This document shows, one piece after another, positions 47,452 to 56,733 of a stretch of DNA of 64,000 nt; position 1 is the stretch's first letter; every line of letters begins with the position of its first letter. The stretch spans positions 171,517 through 235,516 of the forward strand of contig NZ_VLXZ01000006.1 in NCBI RefSeq assembly GCF_007293315.1, written 5' to 3'. Below the pieces are notes generated by a model. That model saw only the letters and a program-made list of their open reading frames with translations. It was not told the origin of the DNA and did not search any database. Source of the stretch: Alkalicoccobacillus porphyridii. Its GTDB lineage: Bacteria; Bacillota; Bacilli; Bacillales; Bacillaceae_D. The translations under genes were made by a program, and so were the position numbers.

Positions 47452-48723
47452 TTGATAGATAGAAACAACAAACACCAGGAAAAGGTCATATTGGTTGGTT
47501 GTCATATAAATGAGAGTGAGTCTACCTTTGAATTATCGATGGATGAGCTGGCAGGTCTTGTTTATTCAGTAGACGGAAACGTTGTCGCCTCGCTTACCCA
47601 AAAACGAGAAAAGGTAGAGCCCTCTACGTATATTGGGGCAGGAAAGGTAGAAGAGCTCTCTGTGTTAGCTGAAGAGGTAGAAGCAGATCTAATTGTTTTT
47701 AATGATGAGCTTTCGACTGCGCAAGTGCGTAATGTTCACCGTGAAACGGGTGTAACGGTTATTGATCGAACTCAACTAATATTAGATATTTTTGCTAGAA
47801 GAGCGCACTCAAGAGAAGGAAAGCTTCAGGTCGAATTGGCCCAGCTTAGTTATCTTTTGCCGAGATTGGCTGGACAAGGATTAGCATTATCGAGACAGGG
47901 CGGCGGTATTGGAAGCAAGGGCCCAGGTGAAACACAGCTTGAAACAGATAGAAGGCATATACGAAGACGTATGACTGAAATAGAGAAACAGCTCCGAACG
48001 GTTACAGAGCATCGAAAACGTTACCGTGAACGTCGCAAGCAAAACCACATTATTCAAGTGGCGCTTGTTGGATATACCAACGCAGGTAAGTCTACGTTAT
48101 TAAACCGATTAACAGAGGCAGATATTCTTGAAGAGGACAAGCTGTTTGCTACGCTTGATCCAACCACAAGACAGCTGCGGTTATCATCAGGTTTACAAGT
48201 AATTATGTCTGATACTGTGGGATTCATACGGGATTTGCCAACCTCACTCATTGCGGCCTTTCGCTCTACTTTGGAGGAGCTGACAGATGCAGATCTTATC
48301 TTACATGTTGTTGACAGCTCTCATCCTGAATATGAACAGCATCAGCATACAGTCCAGCGATTAATTCAAGAGCTACAGGCTGAGCATATTCCGCAGCTGC
48401 TTATTTATAATAAAGAAGAAAAACGTAAAGGGGCTTTTTATCCTGATCATCGCTTTCCGTCAGTAGAAATGAGTGCCTATAGGGAAGAAGATATTCATCA
48501 ATTAAACAAGCAAATAGAAAAAGAGCTTAGTAAGCAGATGGTTGCGTATGAAGTAACGATACAGGCCACACAAGGTAAGCTGTTATCATCTATTAAAACC
48601 AGTACCATCGTTGAAACCCTAACATGGGAGGAAGAGAAGCAAGCCTTCCTAGCATCGGGCTACGTAATGGCAGATAGCCCACTCACTAAAGAATTAGGGG
48701 TCAAAGAATCAGGACAGGAGTAA
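47452..48723 (+). CDS. hflX: Ribosome-associated GTPase HflX
   Basis: A 423-residue Obg-HflX GTPase that splits stalled or heat-damaged ribosomes. The N-terminal HflX domain includes TYIGAGKVEEL. A glycine-rich GxGxRGPGETQLE-like linker reads GGGIGSKGPGETQLE. The G1 motif GYTNAGKS is at 207-214, followed by DTVGFIRDLP and YNKEE. The TTG at 47452 is about five bases from AGGAAGAG and gives a natural N-terminus. A GTG at 47431 is an alternative. It corresponds to ynbA of B. subtilis. Confidence 0.93.
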   Translation: MIDRNNKHQEKVILVGCHINESESTFELSMDELAGLVYSVDGNVVASLTQKREKVEPSTYIGAGKVEELSVLAEEVEADLIVFNDELSTAQVRNVHRETGVTVIDRTQLILDIFARRAHSREGKLQVELAQLSYLLPRLAGQGLALSRQGGGIGSKGPGETQLETDRRHIRRRMTEIEKQLRTVTEHRKRYRERRKQNHIIQVALVGYTNAGKSTLLNRLTEADILEEDKLFATLDPTTRQLRLSSGLQVIMSDTVGFIRDLPTSLIAAFRSTLEELTDADLILHVVDSSHPEYEQHQHTVQRLIQELQAEHIPQLLIYNKEEKRKGAFYPDHRFPSVEMSAYREEDIHQLNKQIEKELSKQMVAYEVTIQATQGKLLSSIKTSTIVETLTWEEEKQAFLASGYVMADSPLTKELGVKESGQE

Positions 48724-48727
48724 GTAC

Positions 48728-49981
48728 ATGCACCTTATTAACCATGAAAAATTACAATTTTTATCTGAACAAGCTGAGCATTTAACGAAGGAACAGCATA
48801 ATCACATCGAAGCGATCGCATTACAAAACCAAGCACGAGTCATGAATTCATTTAAAAAGCACCAGGTATCTGATTTTCATTTTACGCCATCGACAGGATA
48901 CGGTTACGATGATGCCGGAAGAGAGACGTTAGAAAAAATATATGCCGATGTGTTTGGCGCAGAAGCTGCCTTAGTGAGACCACAAATTATATCTGGAACC
49001 CATGCAATTGCTACCGCCTTATTTGGTATTTTGCGCCCATCTGACGAGCTACTCTATATTACAGGGAATCCCTATGATACGTTAGAAGAAATTGTGGGTA
49101 TCAGAGGAAATGGTAAAGGCTCACTAAAAGATTTTAATATCGGTTATCAAGCCATCCCTTTACTTCCAGAAGGAAAGGTTGACCTTGAGGCTGTTGCAAA
49201 AGCAATAGGACCAAATACAAAAATGATTGGCATCCAACGATCCTGTGGTTATGCGGACAGACCATCCTTTACGATTCAGGCCATTGAAGACCTAATAAAA
49301 GAGATTCGTAAGTTGAAAGAAGACGTCGTGATTTTTGTTGATAACTGTTACGGGGAATTTGTAGAGGAGCTTGAACCTTGTCATGTTGGCGCAGATATTA
49401 TGGCTGGTTCACTAATTAAGAATCCAGGTGGTGGTATCGTCAAAACCGGTGGCTACCTCGTTGGGAAATCAGAATACATTGAACTGTCCTCCTATCGACT
49501 GGCAGCGCCAGGTATCGGCGCAGAAGGAGGAGCTAGTTTATATAGCTTACTTGAGATGTATCAAGGATTTTTTCTAGCCCCTCACGTGGTTTCACAAGCA
49601 GTAAAAGGCGCCGTGTTTACCGCTGCTTTACTTGAATTGGCAGGACATCGTTCCACTCCTTCTTACCGGGATAAGCGAACGGATTTAATCCAGTCTGTTC
49701 ACTTTAATGACGCAAAATCAATGATTTCCTTCTGTCAAGCCATCCAAGCAGCATCCCCTATAAATGCTCATGTCACGCCTCAGCCTGGGTTTATGCCTGG
49801 TTATAGCGATGACGTCATTATGGCCGCAGGGACGTTTATTCAAGGGGCCAGCATTGAGCTCACTGCAGATGGACCCATTCGTCCTCCTTATACTGCCTAT
49901 GTTCAGGGTGGATTAACCTACGAACATGTCAAGATTGCTGTCATGCAAGCACTTGATACCATTCTATTAGATAATATCTAG
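48728..49981 (+). CDS. ynbB: YnbB, PLP-dependent methionine gamma-lyase-like protein
   Basis: A 417-residue PLP-dependent protein of the family labelled aluminum resistance protein or methionine gamma-lyase family. The PLP lysine is probably K231 in GSLIKNPGGG. FVDNCYGEF before it supplies the cofactor aspartate. The actual substrate is unknown. It starts four bases after hflX, so the two are co-transcribed, as in B. subtilis ynbA-ynbB. Confidence 0.9.
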   Translation: MHLINHEKLQFLSEQAEHLTKEQHNHIEAIALQNQARVMNSFKKHQVSDFHFTPSTGYGYDDAGRETLEKIYADVFGAEAALVRPQIISGTHAIATALFGILRPSDELLYITGNPYDTLEEIVGIRGNGKGSLKDFNIGYQAIPLLPEGKVDLEAVAKAIGPNTKMIGIQRSCGYADRPSFTIQAIEDLIKEIRKLKEDVVIFVDNCYGEFVEELEPCHVGADIMAGSLIKNPGGGIVKTGGYLVGKSEYIELSSYRLAAPGIGAEGGASLYSLLEMYQGFFLAPHVVSQAVKGAVFTAALLELAGHRSTPSYRDKRTDLIQSVHFNDAKSMISFCQAIQAASPINAHVTPQPGFMPGYSDDVIMAAGTFIQGASIELTADGPIRPPYTAYVQGGLTYEHVKIAVMQALDTILLDNI

Positions 49982-49993
49982 AACATTCAGAAT

Positions 49994-50022
49994 TTGACGC
50001 GCGTTTCGACGTTTAGTAGGAT
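49994..50022 (+). promoter_or_regulatory. Sigma-A promoter for glnA
   Basis: TTGACG (49994-49999) and TAGGAT (50017-50022) with 17-base spacing. No TGTNA-N7-TNACA GlnR/TnrA operator could be found in the 125-base gap. Confidence 0.6.
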
Positions 50023-50106
50023 AATGGTATGGGTATCAAATATAAGATGGACATAGCTTTTAGTGATTGTCCTTTTTATAAAAACTAGCGAGGAGAGGTA
50101 CATACT

Positions 50107-51456
50107 ATGGCATCGTATACAAAAGAAGATATTACACGCATTGCTCAAGAAGATAATGTTCGATTTATTCGTCTTCAATTTACCGATTTACAGGGGACAA
50201 TTAAAAACGTCGAAATTCCGATTGATCAGTTATCCAAAGCACTTGACAACAAAATGATGTTTGATGGTTCTTCGATTGAAGGATTCGTCCGCATTGAAGA
50301 ATCAGATATGTATCTATACCCAGATTTAGATACATGGGTTGTCTTTCCATGGACACCGGAGAAAGGGAAAGTAGCACGTCTCATTTGTGACATCTATCAG
50401 CCGACTAAACCCGGTGAAGAGCCAATCCCTTTTGAAGGAGATCCTCGTGGAATTTTGAAATCAGTTTTAAAACAAGCTGAAGAGCTTGGTTTTACAGACT
50501 TCAACATTGGACCTGAACCAGAGTTTTTCCTATTCAAAAATGATGAAAAAGGAAAACCGACATTAGAATTGAATGACCACGGTGGTTATTTTGACTTAGC
50601 ACCTACAGATCTTGGTGAAAACTGCCGTCGTGACATCGTGCTTGAGCTTGAGGACATGGGTTTTGAAATTGAAGCCTCCCACCATGAAGTGGCACCCGGC
50701 CAGCACGAAATCGATTTTAAATATGCAGATGCAGTCACTACCTGCGATAATATTCAGACCTTTAAGCTTGTCGTAAAAACAATCGCACGTAAGCACGGTC
50801 TTCACGCAACGTTTATGCCAAAGCCGTTATTTGGTGTAAATGGTTCAGGTATGCACTGTAACATGTCACTATTTAATGAAAAGGGCAATGTATTCTATGA
50901 TGAGAATACAGAATCCCAGTTAAGCAAAACGGCTATGCAATTTCTTGCAGGAATTCTAGCTCATGCGGAGGCGTTTACAGCATTAACGAACCCGATTGTT
51001 AATTCATATAAGCGACTTGTACCAGGTTACGAGGCTCCAGTATATGTGGCATGGTCCATGCGCAATCGTTCACCACTTGTTCGTATTCCATCTTCACGTG
51101 GCGTTAGTACTCGTATTGAAGTACGTAGCCCAGATCCAGCCGCTAATCCGTATCTAGCCATGGCCGCAATGCTGGCAGCGGGACTTGATGGAGTGAGAAA
51201 CAAAATGACTCCACCACAAGCGACGGATCGTAACATTTATGTGATGAGTAAGGAAGAACGGGTGGAGGAAGGCATTAATGATCTGCCAGCCACTTTAAAA
51301 GAAGCCCTTAATAAGCTTGTTGCCGATGATGTTATCGTTCAAGCGATGGGTGAGCATGCCATTGAGCATTTCATTGAAGCCAAAGAAATCGAATGGGATA
51401 TGTTCCGCACGCAAGTACATCCGTGGGAAAGAGATCAGTATTTAGAAACATATTAA
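50107..51456 (+). CDS. glnA: Glutamine synthetase (type I-alpha)
   Basis: A 449-residue glutamine synthetase that makes glutamine from glutamate, ammonia and [13 protein letters not shown] leads to R62, the arginine used for feedback regulation in Bacillus GlnA. Metal and substrate segments include [45 protein letters not shown] and the PSSRG-type [11 protein letters not shown]. There is no adenylylation Tyr loop of the beta type. In B. subtilis glnR sits directly upstream. Here there is only a promoter. A strong terminator follows. Confidence 0.97.
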   Translation: MASYTKEDITRIAQEDNVRFIRLQFTDLQGTIKNVEIPIDQLSKALDNKMMFDGSSIEGFVRIEESDMYLYPDLDTWVVFPWTPEKGKVARLICDIYQPTKPGEEPIPFEGDPRGILKSVLKQAEELGFTDFNIGPEPEFFLFKNDEKGKPTLELNDHGGYFDLAPTDLGENCRRDIVLELEDMGFEIEASHHEVAPGQHEIDFKYADAVTTCDNIQTFKLVVKTIARKHGLHATFMPKPLFGVNGSGMHCNMSLFNEKGNVFYDENTESQLSKTAMQFLAGILAHAEAFTALTNPIVNSYKRLVPGYEAPVYVAWSMRNRSPLVRIPSSRGVSTRIEVRSPDPAANPYLAMAAMLAAGLDGVRNKMTPPQATDRNIYVMSKEERVEEGINDLPATLKEALNKLVADDVIVQAMGEHAIEHFIEAKEIEWDMFRTQVHPWERDQYLETY

Positions 51457-51466
51457 GAAAATGGGG

Positions 51467-51498
51467 CCCTCAACATGTAAAGTGTTGGGGGTTTTTTT
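51467..51498 (+). terminator. Rho-independent terminator after glnA
   Basis: CCCTCAACA (51467-51475) pairs with TGTTGGGGG (51483-51491), followed by seven T. Confidence 0.93.
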
Positions 51499-51570
51499 GC
51501 GGAAAATTGTATCTATCTATGTCAATAGAACCATAAATGCCCCTACCAATGCTCCAGCATTCTTTTTCGA

Positions 51571-51600
51571 TTGATTATTTGATATGATAGGTTATACAAT
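51571..51600 (+). promoter_or_regulatory. Candidate promoter for the LOV-STAS gene
   Basis: TTGATT (51571-51576) and TACAAT (51595-51600), 18 bases apart. No sigma-B type GTTTAA/GGGTAT pair was seen. Confidence 0.45.
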
Positions 51601-51626
51601 GAATGAATTTTTCCGGAGGGTTATTT

Positions 51627-52400
51627 ATGGAACGGATATTTGCAAATCACAAATTATTAATCGAAGCATTAAACCATACAAAAGCCGGCATGATTATTAC
51701 TGATCCCAATCAAGAGGACAACCCTATTATTTATGCAAACCAGGGTTTCTTTTCAATGACGGGTTATACAGCTGATGAAATTGTTGGTCGAAACTGTCGC
51801 TTTCTTCAAGGGGAGCAAACAGATCAAAAGGAATTACAAAAGCTCAGAGAAGCTATCACCTATAAACAGTCTGTCACAGTTGAGCTTTTAAATTATAAAA
51901 AGGATGGAACTTCTTTCTGGAACAATCTATCTGTAGATTATTTACATATGGAGGATGAAGGCAAAGATTATTTTATTGGTGTTCAAAAAGACATAACCTA
52001 TCGTAAAGAAGTAGAAACAAGCTATGAAAAGTCTCTCAACGAGATTAAGTCTCTTGCTTGTCCCATTGTTCCACTAGTAAAAGATATTGCCGTTCTGCCT
52101 CTCATTGGCGAAATGAATGAGAGTCGATTTGATAACGTATTTGATATTTCAACCAAAGAAGTCGTAAATCAAAAAATTAGAACATTAATTGTTGATCTAT
52201 CCGGTCTAACAACCTTTAATGATTTAGTTGTAAGAGATCTTGTGAAACTTCGGGATGTACTTAAGCTTCTTGGCACAGAATTAATTTTAAGTGGAGTTTC
52301 CGGACCAATGGCCTCAAAGGCTATCCAGCTTGATGGTATGCTTTCAAGTGATATACGAACCGCAAATTCGGTAAAAACATTACTAACTGAGTTAATTTAA
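51627..52400 (+). CDS. Blue-light receptor, LOV-STAS protein (YtvA-like)
   Basis: A 257-residue protein with a flavin-binding LOV domain (about 10-125). The canonical photoactive motif GRNCRFLQG gives C57 as the adduct cysteine. N89, N99 and Q120 fit the flavin-contacting residues. A helical linker follows, then a STAS domain (about 145-255, LIVDLSGLTTFNDLVVRDL). This is the YtvA architecture, which feeds blue-light and red/blue signals into the stressosome and sigma-B in B. subtilis. GGAGGG precedes the ATG at 51627. The neighbourhood differs from B. subtilis ytvA, so the symbol is left blank. Confidence 0.93.
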   Translation: MERIFANHKLLIEALNHTKAGMIITDPNQEDNPIIYANQGFFSMTGYTADEIVGRNCRFLQGEQTDQKELQKLREAITYKQSVTVELLNYKKDGTSFWNNLSVDYLHMEDEGKDYFIGVQKDITYRKEVETSYEKSLNEIKSLACPIVPLVKDIAVLPLIGEMNESRFDNVFDISTKEVVNQKIRTLIVDLSGLTTFNDLVVRDLVKLRDVLKLLGTELILSGVSGPMASKAIQLDGMLSSDIRTANSVKTLLTELI

Positions 52401-52438
52401 TTTGAGCTTTATGAATTTCTCTTAAGGAGTTAAACTGT

Positions 52439-52945
52439 ATGATTCGAGAGGCACAGGAAAAGGATATACCAGCTATTTTAGACATTTACAATGAAGCTAT
52501 TCTATTCACCACATCACTCTATCATTATGACCCACATTCGTTAGAGCAAATGAAGCAATGGTACAACCAAAAACAAGAATCCGGGTTTCCTGTCCTTGTT
52601 TTTGAAGGGGAAGAGGATGGATTAGTATATGGTTTTGCCACGTACGGTTCGTTTCGACCGCATGCTGCCTATCAGTATACAGTTGAGCATTCTGTTTATG
52701 TACACAGCGATTATCGGAAAAAAGGATTAGGAACAAAGCTGTTAAAAGCTATAATCAAGCTGGCTGAAGAGCAAGAGTATGCTACCCTGGTTGCCGGTAT
52801 AGATGCTGTAAATACTAATAGCATTGCGGTTCACGAACGTCTTGGTTTTGTTCATTCTGGAACGATTAGGCGTGCGGGCTATAAGTTTGATAAATGGTTA
52901 GATCTTGCATTTTATCAATTGGACTTGCCTGGACCAAAAGCTTAA
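52439..52945 (+). CDS. GNAT N-acetyltransferase, phosphinothricin acetyltransferase-like
   Basis: A 168-residue GNAT enzyme of the Pat/Bar/YwnH type. The acceptor-site region YGSFRPHAAYQYTVEHSVYV is followed by the acetyl-CoA loop RKKGLGTKLL and VHERLGF. Family members acetylate methionine sulfoximine or phosphinothricin, glutamine synthetase inhibitors. Proximity to glnA two genes upstream makes that function attractive, but this is inference. AAGGAG precedes the ATG. A bidirectional terminator follows. Confidence 0.87.
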   Translation: MIREAQEKDIPAILDIYNEAILFTTSLYHYDPHSLEQMKQWYNQKQESGFPVLVFEGEEDGLVYGFATYGSFRPHAAYQYTVEHSVYVHSDYRKKGLGTKLLKAIIKLAEEQEYATLVAGIDAVNTNSIAVHERLGFVHSGTIRRAGYKFDKWLDLAFYQLDLPGPKA

Positions 52946-52968
52946 GACATAAGTGTTTTACATACAAG

Positions 52969-53009
52969 AAGAGCCACTATTGTGTTAGGTCAATACAATA
53001 GTGGCTCTT
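52969..53009. terminator. Bidirectional terminator between convergent genes
   Basis: AAGAGCCACTATTGT (52969-52983) pairs perfectly with ACAATAGTGGCTCTT (52995-53009) between the GNAT gene and the AraC-type gene. Confidence 0.88.
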
Positions 53010-53012
53010 ACT

Positions 53013-53885
53013 TTATACTTTTTTAAGGTGTCTAAAGGTGCCAACAGACATATCCATCGCTTTTCGAAAGGCCTTATTAAAGTAATTTGCATTCGCATAG
53101 CCAACCTCTTCAGCGATCTCCTTGATTGGTTTATTCGTTAAAATCAACAGCTTGCAGGCCTGTTGAATTCGAAGATGATTCACATATTGAATAGGTGTTT
53201 TTCCGGCATGTTGTTTAAACATCCTAATTAATGCGTAGCGTGAGAGCATGACGTTATCAGCAATTTCTTCTAGTGTCAGAGGTGTGTGATAATTTTCTTC
53301 AATGAAACGAGTTGCTTGTTTAAAGCTCTGTGGTTCAGTCTCGTCTTCTTCTTCAATATCATATAGGAAATGTTTCATACACGAGAGTAGAAACTGATAA
53401 CCGTGTAAGGACGCTTGAAAGGGATCATCGAGTCTGTCTGACTTCGTTTCTTGGATGATAGAAAATAGTTGTTTAATAATCGGCTCGTTTTGTCCAATGG
53501 AGGACACAGGGCCATTCACTGACACAATTCGTTTCCAAATGTGTTCAGCTTCCTGCCCTCCTAAAGTCAAAAACACAAACTCCCACGGTTGTCCATCCTT
53601 AGGAAAATAATAGCGATGATCACTAGGAACAGATACAAAAAAGGCGTCTCCTGGTTTGATTGAATAGTGCTTTCCTTCGTAATCAAGGCATCCCTCTCCT
53701 GAAAGTGTATATTGAAAAATGACATACCCATCGTTGTGAGGCCGAGTTAATCCATGATAATAATAGCTTGGATCAGATCGAGTTTCCCATCCGACATTGG
53801 ATAAACGGATCGTTGGCAAGTGATGTAGCTTCTGAAAGTCAAATTCGTACATCTGGTTTATTACAGGTTGATTTTTTTGTAACAT
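53013..53885 (-). CDS. AraC-family regulator of the alpha-galactoside locus
   Basis: A 290-residue regulator with an N-terminal cupin-like sugar-sensing domain (GEGCLDYEGKHYSIKPGDAFFVSVP in parts) and two C-terminal helix-turn-helix motifs (LTLEEIADNVMLSRYALIRMFKQH and IKEIAEEVGYANANYFNKAFRK, read in parts). It is divergent from melA-msmEFG with a 169-base shared promoter region, so it most likely activates them, as MsmR/RafR types do. Start at 53885 follows GGAGGGG. A longer frame to 53930 is not supported. Confidence 0.88.
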   Translation of the reverse strand: MLQKNQPVINQMYEFDFQKLHHLPTIRLSNVGWETRSDPSYYYHGLTRPHNDGYVIFQYTLSGEGCLDYEGKHYSIKPGDAFFVSVPSDHRYYFPKDGQPWEFVFLTLGGQEAEHIWKRIVSVNGPVSSIGQNEPIIKQLFSIIQETKSDRLDDPFQASLHGYQFLLSCMKHFLYDIEEEDETEPQSFKQATRFIEENYHTPLTLEEIADNVMLSRYALIRMFKQHAGKTPIQYVNHLRIQQACKLLILTNKPIKEIAEEVGYANANYFNKAFRKAMDMSVGTFRHLKKV

Positions 53886-53968
53886 AGAACCCCTCCAAAT
53901 AAAAATGTGGATAATTTTGATGGTGTGCAACTAATTTACCCTACAATCACATTTAATTACCGTTTAAA

Positions 53969-53982
53969 AGAAAGCGTTTTCA
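53969..53982 (+). promoter_or_regulatory. CcpA cre site upstream of melA
   Basis: AGAAAGCGTTTTCA differs at one position from the palindromic catabolite-responsive consensus. It sits just before the melA -35, so glucose repression is expected. Confidence 0.75.
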
Positions 53983-54011
53983 TTGTATGATGATTTTGTA
54001 TACAGTATATC
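53983..54011 (+). promoter_or_regulatory. Sigma-A promoter for melA-msmEFG
   Basis: TTGTAT (53983-53988) and TATATC (54006-54011) with 17-base spacing. Confidence 0.6.
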
Positions 54012-54054
54012 AAGATTTTGCATTAGATTAAAGATTGATTGAAGGAGAGTTTAT

Positions 54055-55353
54055 ATGTCTAAAATTACGTTTATTGGAGCAGGAAGTACCGTCTTTGTGA
54101 AAAATGTGTTGGGGGATTGCATGCTTGTTCCAGCTCTAGATGGGTTTGAATTTGCATTATATGATATCGATGCCAAACGAATGAATGACTCAGAAAAGCT
54201 ATTAACACAGCTTGCCGAAACATTAAATGCAAACGTGACGATTCGCTCATACACGGATCGTAAACAAGCATTAAAGGGTGCTAAGTATGTTTTTAATGCA
54301 ATTCAGGTTGGTGGATATAAGCCAAGTACAGTCATTGATTTTGAGATACCGAAGAAGTACGGATTACGACAAACGATTGCTGACACCGTTGGAATTGGTG
54401 GTATTTTCAGATCTTTGAGAACGATTCCAGTTATGCTTGATTTTACAAGAGATATGGAAGAGGTTGCACCAGATGCGTTATTTATGAACTATACAAATCC
54501 AATGGCCTCATTAATGGGAGCCATTCAGATGCATTCAGGTATTCAATCGGTTGGGCTCTGCCATAGTGTTCAGGTGTGTACAAAAGAATTATTTAAACAT
54601 TTGGATTTAGACCACTCTCGCATTGAAGAAAAAATAGCGGGCATTAATCATATGGCATGGCTGCTTGAAGTGAAGCAGGATGGTAAGGACTTATATCCAG
54701 AAATCAAAAAGCGAGCTAAGGAAAAACAGAAAGAGCGTCATCATGATATGGTTCGTTTTAAACTGATGGAGCATTTTGGTTATTACGTTACAGAGTCATC
54801 TGAACATAACGCTGAATACCATCCATATTTCATCAAATCAAACTATCCTGAATTAATTGATCAATTAAATATTCCTTTAGATGAGTACCCGAGACGCTGC
54901 GAGGCACAGATCGAGAACTGGGAAAAGGTACAGAAAACGTTAACGTCCGAAAGAGTGACACATACTCGCTCAAAGGAATATGGCTCTAGAATTATTGAAG
55001 CGATGGAAACCAATGTTCCATTTAAGTTTGGAGGCAATGTTCTAAACACCGGAAATTTAATTAGCAACCTGCCTGAAAAGGCTACCGTCGAGGTCCCATG
55101 TATTGCTGATCGTAGTGGTATCACCCCAACATATGTAGGGGAGCTGCCGTTACAGCTTGCGGGATTAAATCATACAAATATTCATTCTCAGCTTCTCACC
55201 ATTGAAGCGGCTATAACTAAGAAAAAAGAGTACATCTATCAAGCGGCTCTACTTGACCCACATACTAAAGCCGAGCTTTCCATTGATGATATTACGGCAA
55301 TGTGTGACGAGATGATTGAAGCGCATGGAGATTATTTACCAAAGTATCAATAA
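54055..55353 (+). CDS. melA: Alpha-galactosidase, glycoside hydrolase family 4
   Basis: A 432-residue NAD- and Mn-dependent GH4 enzyme hydrolysing melibiose or raffinose-type sugars in the cytoplasm. The NAD loop TFIGAGSTVF is at residues 5-14. Metal and substrate residues include N148 in YTNPMA and C169-H170 in GLCHS. The GINHMAW segment follows, typical of the family. GAAGGAGAG precedes the ATG. The importer genes follow 31 bases downstream. Alpha-galactosidase rather than alpha-glucuronidase specificity is inferred from close resemblance to B. subtilis MelA and the msm neighbours. Confidence 0.93.
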   Translation: MSKITFIGAGSTVFVKNVLGDCMLVPALDGFEFALYDIDAKRMNDSEKLLTQLAETLNANVTIRSYTDRKQALKGAKYVFNAIQVGGYKPSTVIDFEIPKKYGLRQTIADTVGIGGIFRSLRTIPVMLDFTRDMEEVAPDALFMNYTNPMASLMGAIQMHSGIQSVGLCHSVQVCTKELFKHLDLDHSRIEEKIAGINHMAWLLEVKQDGKDLYPEIKKRAKEKQKERHHDMVRFKLMEHFGYYVTESSEHNAEYHPYFIKSNYPELIDQLNIPLDEYPRRCEAQIENWEKVQKTLTSERVTHTRSKEYGSRIIEAMETNVPFKFGGNVLNTGNLISNLPEKATVEVPCIADRSGITPTYVGELPLQLAGLNHTNIHSQLLTIEAAITKKKEYIYQAALLDPHTKAELSIDDITAMCDEMIEAHGDYLPKYQ

Positions 55354-55384
55354 TACAAAAAAATAAATTAGGGGGAAGTACATC

Positions 55385-56659
55385 ATGAAAAAAAAGGTTG
55401 GTGTATTAGCATTAGGAGGTTTAGCCGTTGGCATGGTGGCACTCAGTGGATGTAGCTCTGGTTCATCAGGTGATGGGAAAATTGAGCTGACTTTTTCTGC
55501 CTGGGGCAACCCGGCAGAGTTAAAAGTTTATCAACGTGCAGTAGATGCTTTTAATGAGCAAAGTGAGACGGTTGAAGTTGACTTAACCGGTATACCTAAT
55601 GATAACTACTTTCAAACGCTCACCACTCGTTTACAAGGTGGGCAGGCCCCTGATTTATTTTATGTAGGTGCTGAGGATATCTCTACACTAATATCTAACG
55701 GAACGATTGAGCCGTTAAATGACTTCTTAGAGTCTGACGCATCATTTGTTAAGGCAGATGAATTTGCTGATGGACTATGGGGAGCATCGCAAAAAGACGA
55801 TGAAATATACGGATTACCCGTTGATTGCAACCCATTTTTAATGTATTACAACCAAGGTATGTTTGAAGAATTCGGAATCAAATCTCCTCAGGAATATTTT
55901 GATGAAGGTAATTGGAATTGGGAAGCAATGGAGGAAGTAACGACTCAGTTAAGAGAAGCGGGCAAGTATGGTTTTGTTCAAGAAGGTGGACATGGAAATA
56001 TTATGAACTGGGTTTGGGCAAATGGCGGATTATTTGAAGAGGATAACCAAATTGTTGCTGATGAAGACGATTTAACACTCGAAGCTTTTGAATTTGTTGA
56101 GCGGATGGTTAGCGAAAATAACTTTATCTTCTCAGGCACCCTGCCAGAGGGTCAAGGAATGGATGCTATGTTCATGTCAAATCAAGTAGGAATGGTAGGG
56201 GCCGGCCGTTGGTTAACTCCAATGTTCCTTGAGACTAATATTGAATTTGACTATATTCCATGGCCAACAAACACGGAAGAACAAATTCCAAGTGTAAATA
56301 TTGCAACCGCATACATGAGTGCAAACGCAAATGGTGATCATGTAGAAGAAGCGATGGAGTTTGTTTCCTTTTATACATCTCAGCTTGGCCAGGAAACAAG
56401 ATTAGATGGAGAAGGGAATGCTGTTCCATCTGTTGGGGGAATTGATGAAGTGGTCACAAACCAGGATAAGCCGGATCACGGTTCCTACTTACTGGATGCA
56501 CGTGATGTCGGTCGAGTAGTTGGATATGAATTTACTTCTCCTGGACTTAATAGTGAATTAGCAGATATTTACGAAGTCATGTTGCTTGGTGATTTAACTC
56601 CTGAGGAAGCAATTGATCAGGCAGCTGATATAGCTAGAGAAATGCTAGAAGAATCTTAA
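55385..56659 (+). CDS. msmE: ABC importer sugar-binding lipoprotein
   Basis: A 424-residue family 1 solute-binding protein. The lipobox LSGC places the lipid-modified cysteine at C23, so it is tethered outside the membrane. The mature protein is acidic (EEDNQIVADEDD-type patches). It binds the alpha-galactoside and hands it to MsmF/MsmG. AGGGGGAAG precedes the ATG. Its neighbours make raffinose/melibiose the likely ligand, but the ligand cannot be read from sequence. Confidence 0.9.
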   Translation: MKKKVGVLALGGLAVGMVALSGCSSGSSGDGKIELTFSAWGNPAELKVYQRAVDAFNEQSETVEVDLTGIPNDNYFQTLTTRLQGGQAPDLFYVGAEDISTLISNGTIEPLNDFLESDASFVKADEFADGLWGASQKDDEIYGLPVDCNPFLMYYNQGMFEEFGIKSPQEYFDEGNWNWEAMEEVTTQLREAGKYGFVQEGGHGNIMNWVWANGGLFEEDNQIVADEDDLTLEAFEFVERMVSENNFIFSGTLPEGQGMDAMFMSNQVGMVGAGRWLTPMFLETNIEFDYIPWPTNTEEQIPSVNIATAYMSANANGDHVEEAMEFVSFYTSQLGQETRLDGEGNAVPSVGGIDEVVTNQDKPDHGSYLLDARDVGRVVGYEFTSPGLNSELADIYEVMLLGDLTPEEAIDQAADIAREMLEES

Positions 56660-56733
56660 AAGGAAAGCTAGGGGGCAGAGTATGAACGATGTCCCCTTTT
56701 TATAAGTGGCTGATGCAGAAGGGAGAGACTCTA

